Shown: positions 8,068-14,223 of the stretch, piece after piece
Layout: each line of letters starts with the position of its first letter
Numbering within the stretch: the first letter of the stretch is position 1
Assembly (NCBI GenBank): GCA_030067055.1
Contig: JASJAL010000025.1
Span: forward strand, 1-15,033
Source of the DNA: Kiloniellales bacterium
GTDB taxonomy: Bacteria; Pseudomonadota; Alphaproteobacteria; Kiloniellales; JAKSBE01
Length of the DNA: 15,033 nt
Direction of reading: 5' to 3'
Position numbers and translations under genes: made by a program
Notes under the pieces: generated by a model
What the model was told of the DNA's origin: nothing
What the model saw: the letters and a program-made list of their open reading frames with translations, nothing else
Database searches by the model: none

Positions 8068-8487
8068 TCAGCGCCGGGCCGACTTCTGCGAACCGTTGCC
8101 GGCCGAGCGCCTGCGGATGGCCTCGAGGGCCTGGAGCACCTGGGAGCGCCGCCGCGCCGCAACCACGACCGCGGAGAGGCCGATCCCGAGCGACAGGCAG
8201 GCCAAGACTACGTAGACCAGCGAATCCGGATCTGCCGGAATGCCGTCGATCAGCGCGGCGAAGACCGTCTCGCCCGCCTGCATCACGGTGCCGAAGAAGA
8301 GGCCACAGAAGATCGCAGCCACGACCATGGGCAAGGCCTTCTGCTTCATGAGGACCCCCAGCTCCTTGTTGTCCACTGCATGGTAGCCGCCCACCGACAG
8401 GCCTACCGACTCGAGCGGCGATAGGGTCGAGGCCGGCAGGGCCGCCGCCTCGATCGTGCCGCTGCTGTCTGCGTCAGTCCTCGACAC
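8068..8487 (-). CDS. Small two-helix membrane protein of unknown function
   Basis: A 139-residue protein from GTG 8487, chosen over the open frame that extends upstream to 8616. That extension lies wholly inside the preceding gene, and GAGGAG sits about 10 bases before this GTG. The protein has a soluble N-terminal part of about 50 residues, TM1 at about 51-69 (ALPMVVAAIFCGLFFGTVM), a short acidic loop (IDGIPADPDS), and TM2 at about 89-111. The tail is basic (ARRRSQVLQALEAIRRR). By the positive-inside rule both termini should be cytoplasmic. The gene overlaps the stop of the zinc-ribbon gene by 14 bases, so the two are translationally coupled and their products may act together. I do not recognise the family. 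Confidence 0.7.
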   Translation of the reverse strand: MSRTDADSSGTIEAAALPASTLSPLESVGLSVGGYHAVDNKELGVLMKQKALPMVVAAIFCGLFFGTVMQAGETVFAALIDGIPADPDSLVYVVLACLSLGIGLSAVVVAARRRSQVLQALEAIRRRSAGNGSQKSARR

Positions 8488-8818
8488 TGGATGCAAGCTC
8501 CTCGATTCTCTGCTTTCCAAACATCCGCAGGTTGCCGCAGCGCCGGCACTGCAAGGAATAAGCCAGGTAGCACTGCCCCAACTGCGCGGAAGCGCCGTGA
8601 CGGAGCGGCACCGCAAGGCCGTCGGCGCTGTCGGTGGCCACCAGACTCCAGTCCGGATAGCCGCAAAGCTCGCAGTTCACGTCGACTCCGGCGCCTTCCC
8701 AGGCCTTGGCGACCAGCCTGACGATCTCGACCCGATCCGCCTCCGAGACCCCGGTCTCGGATTGCGGCTCAGGTGCCTGGGTTTTGCTCTTGGTCAGGGT
8801 GCCATCGGGTGGTGACAT
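8474..8818 (-). CDS. Zinc-ribbon-like small protein of unknown function
   Basis: A 114-residue protein from ATG 8818. This start is preferred over TTG 8854 because AGGGA is spaced 7 bases before it (complement of 8826-8830). Residues 1-40 are polar and then helical. Residues 47-100 contain two Cys knuckles, C49-x2-C52 (VNCELCGYPDW) and C91-x2-C94 (LQCRRCGNLRMFG), a four-Cys arrangement suited to one zinc ion. A fifth Cys, C83, lies between them. The layout CxxCG..W ... CxxCG..R.F recalls small zinc-ribbon proteins of unknown role that I cannot name. No catalytic motif is visible. It is the first gene of a two-gene operon with the overlapping two-TM protein. It could be a zinc-binding adaptor for that membrane protein, which is inference. 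Confidence 0.78.
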   Translation of the reverse strand: MSPPDGTLTKSKTQAPEPQSETGVSEADRVEIVRLVAKAWEGAGVDVNCELCGYPDWSLVATDSADGLAVPLRHGASAQLGQCYLAYSLQCRRCGNLRMFGKQRIEELASSVED

Positions 8819-8825
8819 GGATCGG

Positions 8826-8830
8826 TCCCT
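8826..8830 (-). promoter_or_regulatory. Ribosome binding site deciding the zinc-ribbon gene start
   Basis: AGGGA on the minus strand lies 7 bases before ATG 8816-8818. The alternative TTG start 12 codons upstream lacks such a site. Confidence 0.55.
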
Positions 8831-9040
8831 AGTTCGATAGACGTTGTCGGCCAAGGCAACCGCCCCGCGACTCCATGGCGACGAAAAGGTGGCTCGCCGC
8901 GATCGGCGGAGCCGAAATTCGGTCGAAAGGTTAACCGGGCAGACGTAAAGAAGGCCTTACCGGAGGGTCGCGCCGAGGTCGGAATCTGAGCAAGCGCGCC
9001 GACACGCAGAGGGACGCAGCGTGTCGAAACGCGGCGTTGG

Positions 9041-9084
9041 CCCAAAAAGCAAATGCGGCGGGGGTGGTGTGCCCCCGCCGCATT
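9041..9084 (-). terminator. Rho-independent terminator of the histone-like gene
   Basis: A perfect 13-bp stem (9052-9064 with 9072-9084, AATGCGGCGGGGG against its complement) encloses a 7-nt loop. Read on the minus strand, it begins 25 bases after the stop codon of the histone-like gene and is followed by TTGCTTTTTGGG. No comparable T run follows on the plus strand. Confidence 0.85.
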
Positions 9085-9109
9085 GGATTCGCTGTCGGCC
9101 GAAGTCCCC

Positions 9110-10132
9110 TTAGAAGTTGGGGAAACCTCGGTTGCCGCCCGGGAAGGAAGGAAACACGGGCTGCATCGCCATGCTCATCGAGCTCGAATCCTTCGATTCG
9201 ACCTTCTTGGCGACCGGCTTCTTAGCGACGGCTTTTTTTTTGACCGTCGTGCGCTTCTTCGCAACCGTCTTCTTGGCCGCGGGCTTGCGCTTGGCCGCCA
9301 TCTTGCGAACCGGCTTCTTGGCCGCAGTCTTCCGCTTCGCGGTCGTCTTGCGAGCGGTGGTCTTGCGGGCCGGCTTGCGGGCCGTGGTCTTCCGCTTGGC
9401 AGCGGTCTTACGGACCGGCTTCCGCTTGGCAGCGGTCTTGCGGACCGACTTGCGAGCGGTGGTCTTGCGCTTCGCGGCGGTCTTGCGAACCGGCTTCCGC
9501 TTGGCGGCGGTCTTACGGACCGGCTTCCGCTTGGCGGCGGTCTTACGGACCGGCTTCCGCTTCGCGGCGGTCTTGCGGACCGGCTTCCGCTTGGCGGCGG
9601 TCTTACGGACCGGCTTCCGCTTCGCGGCGGTCTTGCGGACCGACTTGCGGGCGGTCGTCTTCCGCTTCGCAGCGGTCTTACGAACCGGCTTGCGAGCAGT
9701 CGTCTTCCGCTTCGCGGCAGTCTTGCGAACCGGCTTCCGCTTGGCAGCGGTCTTACGGACCGGCTTGCGAGCGGTGGTCTTCCGCTTCGCGGCGGTCTTG
9801 CGGACCGACTTGCGAGCGGTGGTCTTGCGAGCGGTGGTCTTCCGCTTCACAGCCGTCTTGCGGACCGGCTTCTTGGCCGCAGTCTTCCGCTTCGCGGTGG
9901 TCTTGCGAGCCACGGTCTTCTTCGCGGCCGGCTTCCGCTTCGCGGTCGTCTTGCGAGCGGTGGTCTTCTTGGCAGTGGTCTTGCGCTTGGTCGTGGTGCG
10001 GCGCTTCGCGGCCGCACTACGCGCGGAGACGGTCCGGCGACCGGTCGCAGCTTTGCGACGGGTCGTGGCCGCCTTGCGCGTCGTCGTACGCTTACGTTTC
10101 GGCGAAGCTTTCGCCGTTCGAGTCGTAGCCAT
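9110..10132 (-). CDS. Histone H1-like lysine/arginine-rich repeat protein
   Basis: A 340-residue protein from ATG 10132 (MATTRTAKASPKRKRTTTRK). A GTG three codons earlier sits too close to the GAGGAG motif, which is about 10 bases before the ATG. Roughly the first 310 residues consist almost only of Lys, Arg, Ala, Thr, Val and Pro. They contain no acidic residue, and the pattern KTAAKRKPVR is that of bacterial proteins resembling the C-terminal domain of eukaryotic histone H1 (AlgP/Hc1/BpH1-like). Such proteins bind and compact DNA without sequence preference. Twelve 10-residue units make up the middle. The end is different: VESKDSSSMSMAMQP followed by a Phe/Pro/Gly segment ending GGNRGFPNF. 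The gene stands alone, with its own terminator and about 370 bases of upstream DNA. An A9 run just before the tail is a possible slippage site. The DNA-binding role follows from composition and is well founded; the role of the tail is unknown. Confidence 0.9.
   Translation of the reverse strand: MATTRTAKASPKRKRTTTRKAATTRRKAATGRRTVSARSAAAKRRTTTKRKTTAKKTTARKTTAKRKPAAKKTVARKTTAKRKTAAKKPVRKTAVKRKTTARKTTARKSVRKTAAKRKTTARKPVRKTAAKRKPVRKTAAKRKTTARKPVRKTAAKRKTTARKSVRKTAAKRKPVRKTAAKRKPVRKTAAKRKPVRKTAAKRKPVRKTAAKRKPVRKTAAKRKTTARKSVRKTAAKRKPVRKTAAKRKTTARKPARKTTARKTTAKRKTAAKKPVRKMAAKRKPAAKKTVAKKRTTVKKKAVAKKPVAKKVESKDSSSMSMAMQPVFPSFPGGNRGFPNF
9233..9241 (-). repeat. Nine-base homopolymer (A9 on the coding strand) in the histone-like gene
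   Basis: Nine T on the plus strand encode Lys-Lys-Lys at the junction of the basic domain and the C-terminal tail. With eight A the reading frame gives about 21 codons ending in an Arg/Ser-rich tail and then TGA. With ten A it ends after Ser-Arg-Arg at TAA. Either change removes the SMSMAMQP...GFPNF tail. Confidence 0.7.
9374..9808 (-). repeat. Tandem array of 30-bp units (with 15-bp inserts) coding the basic repeats
   Basis: Twelve copies of a 10-codon unit, (P/S)VRKTAAKRK, fill 9389-9808. They are interrupted by a 5-codon module TTARK at four internal places and followed by a fifth at 9374-9388. The count fits exactly: 12 x 30 + 4 x 15 = 420 bases. Six units run without interruption at 9464-9643, and neighbouring units differ at only a few third-codon positions, so recombination or replication slippage could change copy number. 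Confidence 0.92.
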
Positions 10133-10500
10133 CTCTCTCACGCTCCTCGGGAATTGGCTAATGGATATGGCTTAGAGATGCCATCAATAGAGATGATCTC
10201 AAAAAAACTATCGCGAGAAAGGGTTACCGAATCCTTTAAATCCAAGGCAGCGACTCGGTGTTGGTCCTGGCGATTCGAAGAAGCGAAAACAGATCTTCTG
10301 CGATGATTCCATCCTGAGTCTTCGCCGCGCAGTGGAGGCGGCAGTGGAGTCGCGACGGGAATAGCTAGTGACCGCGGAGACGGGACTGCGATTTCTTACG
10401 GAGCAAGTTTCGCAACACCCTCGTCGCACGCCTCTACGTGACATGACAGTCGCAAAGCTGCGTCTCTTCTTGCCACCGCCGGAGGGGTCTACTCGAAGCC
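10133..10500. other. Intergenic region upstream of the histone-like gene
   Basis: About 370 bases between the DUF2339 stop codon and the histone-like start hold no supported gene. The part nearest the histone-like gene (about 10140-10320) is richer in A/T, with an A7 run at about 10200-10206. It probably contains that gene's promoter, but I see no convincing -35/-10 pair. A 6-bp hairpin (GAAGCC-CTATAC-GGCTTC, 10495-10512) spans the DUF2339 stop codon; it lacks a T run, so it is not a typical terminator. Confidence 0.4.
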
Positions 10501-13233
10501 CTATACGGCTTCTCGCGGCTTCTGCGGAGCAAAAACAACCCTCTGATAGAAAACGCCGATTCCGATCAGCGCCAGGCCGAGTCCAGCGAAAGAAACGGCG
10601 CGCAGCAAGCCCGTCAGCTCGGCCATGTCGATCAGGAAGACCTTGCCGACGGCGAGCAATACGATGGCCAGCGACGCGTAGCGCAGCACCGCGTGGGACC
10701 GGAGGAAGGCGAGCCCCAGCAGACCGGCCGCGTAGAGCAACCAGACCAGCGAGTAGGTGTAGAGCTCGTTGTCGGTCATGCCCGGCCGTGAGAGATCGGG
10801 TCCCTGGAAGGCGCGCCGCACCTCCAGGCTGATGTAAAAAAAAGTTAGTGCGAGCGCAGCGATTCCGGATGCAGAGGCGAATCTGGGCAGCGCGGCGCGT
10901 CGAAGCACCGAAACGAAGAGCAATGCGAAGCCCGCCGGCAGCGCGTAAGCGAGCAGCAGAACGTTGAGCAGCGGCCAGTCGCCGACCGAATCGCCGCTCC
11001 AAAGCGGGTTGTCGACGAAGAGCTGCAGCAATCCGACCTGAAGTGCCGCCAGACCGCCAAGAATCCGCCAGGCCCATTCCATCACCACGCGGGGATAACG
11101 TGCGTTGAGCTGCGCCAGACCGTAGGCGACCGCGAGCCAGGCGATGGAGTGCAGACTCTGCTCGAGCAGCCCGTAGCGCGGATGATCCAGAGCACCGAAC
11201 AGGAGGGTGCGGATCTCGAAGCTGATCAGCAGGACGCCGAAGGCGATGCAGCCGGCCTCGAGCAGCATCACCAGTGGACCGTCCTCCTGCTTGCGGAACC
11301 ACCAGGCCGCCAGGAAGAAGGCGACCGCAGGGACCCCGTAGCCGTAGAGCACCCAGGTGAAGCCGGACAAGGTGCCCAGCGGATAGGACAGGACCTCGGG
11401 GTTCGCCAGCAGCCGGACCAGCACCGTCGCCGCAGCGACCCAGGCCAGGTTGCGCAGCAGGAGGATGCGGAGCTTCAGCGCAACCCAGGCCAGCGCCGGC
11501 AGCTGAAGTGCGAGGCCGACGGTCAGCCAGGCGCGCTCCAGGCCGATCGCGGTGCCGAGGCCGATCGCCGCGAAGCACAAGGCGGCGTAAACGCCGAGCG
11601 CTCCGTCGTAGCCGGCCTGGTCGCGATAGCGTGCGAGCAGGGTCGCGGCGCCGAGCGACAGCGCCGCCAGCCCCAGGGCCACCCCGGCCCAGGGCAGATC
11701 GGCCTCGAAGCGGCCGATGCGCCAGTAGACCATGACCAGGATCAGGAAAGAGCTGGAGGCGGAGAAGGCGGCCCAGACGTCCGGCCGCCGCGCGCCCCAA
11801 AGCACGGCGAAGCCCCCGCCGCCGAGAATCAGACCGAAGATCGCGGCCAAGGCCCGTAGGCCGGAGCCCTCGACCGGATCGCTTCCCGGCATCGACAGCG
11901 GCCAGTTCGCAATCAGCGCCAGCGCCAGCAGTGTTCCCAGATAGCTGACCGGCTGGAGCAGGCTGAAGCGCCAGGCGACCAGAACCGAGCCGGCGACCGC
12001 GATGGTCGCGAAGGTCAGGGAGAGGTTGCCGTGATCGTCGCTCTGGACCAGGCCCCAAAGCAGCGCCGCGGCCGCCGCCGCGGCAACCAGGAAGAGTCGG
12101 GCCGGCGGCGCGAGCGGCAGGAAGACCTCCAGGAGAGACTCCTCCTTCTCGGCGCGTTCGGGCGGCAGCGCCCGGACGAAGAAGCTGACCGCGGTCATCG
12201 CCAGGATGTAGAGCCCGAGCGGCAGAGTCTGGCCGGGGACATACGTGGTCAGCAGCCAGAGCAAGGCCCAGCCGTAGGCGCCGCCCAGGGTCGTCCAGGC
12301 CAGCCACCACCAGTCCTTGTAGCGCACCACGCCCAGCGCGGCGGCGGAGATCACCAGCAGATAGGTGAAGAGCGGCCAGGGCTGTGGTGTGCCGGTGGAG
12401 ACCAGAAGCGGCGTCGCGAAGCCGCCGGTCAGGCCGATCAGGGCGATGACCGGTCCTTGCAGCAGGGACAAGGCGATCCCGCCCAGGGCGACCGCGGCCA
12501 AACAGAGGAAGGCCACCACGGGACCGAGGAAGCCATAGAGCGCGTAGGCCGCGTAGAGGCTGGCGAAGGCGATGAAGAGACCCGCGCCGGACAGGGCCGG
12601 CGGCACGTAGTCCGGGCGCAGGCTGGCGATCGCCTTCTGCAGGGGCCGGCGCCGCAGCCATTCCCCGGCGCCGACGCAGGCCAGGCCGAAGAGGAAGCCC
12701 AAAGAGACCCGCAGGCCTGGCCCGAGCCAGCCGCGCTCGATCGAGACCTTGACCAGGAAGGCGCCGCCCAGCGCCAGGGCCAGGGCGCCGACCCAGACCA
12801 GCCAGCGCGAGGCCAGGGACTCCTCCAGCCCAGCCAGCCAGGAGCGTCCGGAATCAGACGGCGAAGCCTGTCTGGATGGCTCGGGCGCGCGCGCGGCGGC
12901 GCGCGGCGGCGCCGGAGGGGGCGCCGGGCGCATCCCTTCCGGGGGCCGCTCTTGCGATGCGTCCTCTTCCTGCGCCGGCGCCTCCGGCAGGGGTGGCGGG
13001 CTCGGCGGAGCCGCCGCATCTGGTGAAGGCGCCGCTGGGCCGCCCTGCTGCAGCGCTTGGATCGCCGTCCTGGCCGCGGCCAGATCCTCGCCCAGGCCGG
13101 CGACGGCCCGGCGCAGCTTGCGGAGGTCGTCCTCGTTCCGCCGGAGGCCCGATTGGGCGATGATCCCGAAGATCGGCGCGATGAAGAGGTAGCCGACGAT
13201 CAGGATCGCGAGCAAGAAGAGCAAGGGCTCCAT
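10501..13233 (-). CDS. DUF2339 family polytopic membrane protein
   Basis: A 910-residue protein from ATG 13233. Order: N-terminal TM helix (about 4-26, LLFLLAILIVGYLFIAPIFGII), a short coiled coil (about 33-64, with LRKLRRAVAGLGEDLAAART), a long Pro/Ala/Glu linker (about 66-130), then a dense series of hydrophobic helices to the end. Family signatures are SRWLVWVGALALALGGAFLVKVSIERGWLGP at the entry to the membrane part and VGKVFLIDMAELTGLLRAVSF near the C-terminus. DUF2339 proteins are large inner-membrane proteins of about 800-1000 residues found widely in proteobacteria, without an established biochemical function. The length and both ends are complete. The gene follows the 318-residue protein gene by 33 bases and is the last of the operon. 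A T8 run on the coding strand (complement of 10836-10843) encodes part of a TM helix. Confidence 0.93.
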   Translation of the reverse strand: MEPLLFLLAILIVGYLFIAPIFGIIAQSGLRRNEDDLRKLRRAVAGLGEDLAAARTAIQALQQGGPAAPSPDAAAPPSPPPLPEAPAQEEDASQERPPEGMRPAPPPAPPRAAARAPEPSRQASPSDSGRSWLAGLEESLASRWLVWVGALALALGGAFLVKVSIERGWLGPGLRVSLGFLFGLACVGAGEWLRRRPLQKAIASLRPDYVPPALSGAGLFIAFASLYAAYALYGFLGPVVAFLCLAAVALGGIALSLLQGPVIALIGLTGGFATPLLVSTGTPQPWPLFTYLLVISAAALGVVRYKDWWWLAWTTLGGAYGWALLWLLTTYVPGQTLPLGLYILAMTAVSFFVRALPPERAEKEESLLEVFLPLAPPARLFLVAAAAAAALLWGLVQSDDHGNLSLTFATIAVAGSVLVAWRFSLLQPVSYLGTLLALALIANWPLSMPGSDPVEGSGLRALAAIFGLILGGGGFAVLWGARRPDVWAAFSASSSFLILVMVYWRIGRFEADLPWAGVALGLAALSLGAATLLARYRDQAGYDGALGVYAALCFAAIGLGTAIGLERAWLTVGLALQLPALAWVALKLRILLLRNLAWVAAATVLVRLLANPEVLSYPLGTLSGFTWVLYGYGVPAVAFFLAAWWFRKQEDGPLVMLLEAGCIAFGVLLISFEIRTLLFGALDHPRYGLLEQSLHSIAWLAVAYGLAQLNARYPRVVMEWAWRILGGLAALQVGLLQLFVDNPLWSGDSVGDWPLLNVLLLAYALPAGFALLFVSVLRRAALPRFASASGIAALALTFFYISLEVRRAFQGPDLSRPGMTDNELYTYSLVWLLYAAGLLGLAFLRSHAVLRYASLAIVLLAVGKVFLIDMAELTGLLRAVSFAGLGLALIGIGVFYQRVVFAPQKPREAV

Positions 13234-13266
13234 GGCCTGTCCCCCGTTGTCCGCCGGGTCGTGCGC

Positions 13267-14223
13267 TCAGGCGTCAGACGCGGGCGCCGTCCTGGCCGGA
13301 TGGTCGAACTCGCCGCGCTTCCACTGCCGCAGGTGATAGTGTAGCTGCTCGGCCGCCAAACCGTGCAGCATGAGACGAAACCCGGCCCGCAGGGTGGTCA
13401 GCGGGATGATCGGGTGGCGGTTGTTGGCGAAGTAGAGATGAAAGGGGCTGCCCAGCAGCTTGGCAACGTAGACGCCGATGGTCTCGTCCAGCTGCAGGGA
13501 GTTGCTGGCTCGCCAGAAATCGTTGTTGCGCAGGAACAATTGGTAGAGCGGGGTGTAGGCCTCGATCGCGGTCTGCAGATCGACAAGGTTCCAGCGGCCC
13601 TCGGGCATCGTCTCGATCGGGAAGTCGGCGTCGGTGATGGCCCGGAAGTTCAGCTTGCCGCGCGGCGCCAAGTCCTTGCCCTGGCGGCGCAGGTGAGCGC
13701 TGAGCTGGGCGATGAAGATGAAGATGTTCAGGTCGTGTTGCAGAAAGACGTCGTCGATCAGGTCTTCCAGGGTGTTCGGATGCAGCGGCACCGTCTCCGC
13801 CTTGAAGCCGGGCACGTTGTCGGCGATGAAGGCCAGGATTTCGCTGCCGATGTGGAAGTGGCGCAGGATCAGATAGTTCGCCTCGGGCGTGACGAAGGTC
13901 TTGAGACCCCAGTAGATCAGCCGGTGCAGCCGGGCCGAGGAATGCCAGCGGTTCGGGATCAGGACCCGGACCGCGGTGTTGAGGATGATGAAGGCCCGCG
14001 CGACGGGCCGCACGAAGGGCAGCAGCCGGGCCCGCGACGGCCGGCGCATCGAGCGCAGCAGCGCCGCCCGGGCCGAATCGTCGATCGGGATGCTCTGGTC
14101 CAGGTAGAGCGTCAGCCAGGGATCGGGGTCGGACAGCTCCAGGGTCGCCGGATCGAAATCCGGTGGAAAGGGCCCGGCCGCCAGCTCGGCAACCCGTCCG
14201 GAGTCCCGCTCGCGACGGCTCAT
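13267..14223 (-). CDS. Unrecognised 318-residue protein coupled to the haem-oxygenase-like gene
   Basis: Starts at ATG 14223 (MSRRERDSGRVAELAAGPFP). This is the correct start because the ATG overlaps the TGA of the preceding gene as ATGA, while the longer open frame upstream lies inside that gene. I do not recognise a named family. The protein is mainly helical, soluble, without a signal peptide, and rich in His and aromatic residues. Segments that look conserved are IPNRWHSSARLHRLIYWGLK (about 89-108), EANYLILRHFHIGSE (114-128), DVFLQHDLNIFIFIAQLSAHL (158-178) and FHLYFANNRHPIIPLTTLRA (261-280). The spacing E114/H122/H124/E128 and H163/D164 could bind metal, but this is only suggestive. Position between a diiron-type protein and a DUF2339 membrane protein suggests a shared process, perhaps lipid or envelope modification; that is inference. 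Confidence 0.82.
   Translation of the reverse strand: MSRRERDSGRVAELAAGPFPPDFDPATLELSDPDPWLTLYLDQSIPIDDSARAALLRSMRRPSRARLLPFVRPVARAFIILNTAVRVLIPNRWHSSARLHRLIYWGLKTFVTPEANYLILRHFHIGSEILAFIADNVPGFKAETVPLHPNTLEDLIDDVFLQHDLNIFIFIAQLSAHLRRQGKDLAPRGKLNFRAITDADFPIETMPEGRWNLVDLQTAIEAYTPLYQLFLRNNDFWRASNSLQLDETIGVYVAKLLGSPFHLYFANNRHPIIPLTTLRAGFRLMLHGLAAEQLHYHLRQWKRGEFDHPARTAPASDA

Noticed and set aside
8474..8616. N-terminal extension of the two-helix membrane protein to 182 residues
   Set aside because: The extra 43 codons lie entirely within the zinc-ribbon gene in another frame. GTG 8487 has a ribosome site and gives a sensible 14-base overlap.
9374..9808. Regular 30-bp direct repeats that might suggest a CRISPR array
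   Set aside because: Units abut without unique spacers and are in-frame codons of a basic protein. No cas gene is present.
9053..10306. Plus-strand open frames of 417 and 352 codons opposite the histone-like gene, resembling repetitive hydrophobic proteins
   Set aside because: They are mirror frames of the tandem array. The minus-strand frame has a proper start, ribosome site, H1-like composition and terminator.
10208..12661. 817-codon minus-strand open frame overlapping the DUF2339 gene
   Set aside because: It is an alternative frame of the same GC-rich DNA and is Arg/Gly/Ala-rich. The DUF2339 frame carries the family motifs over its whole length.
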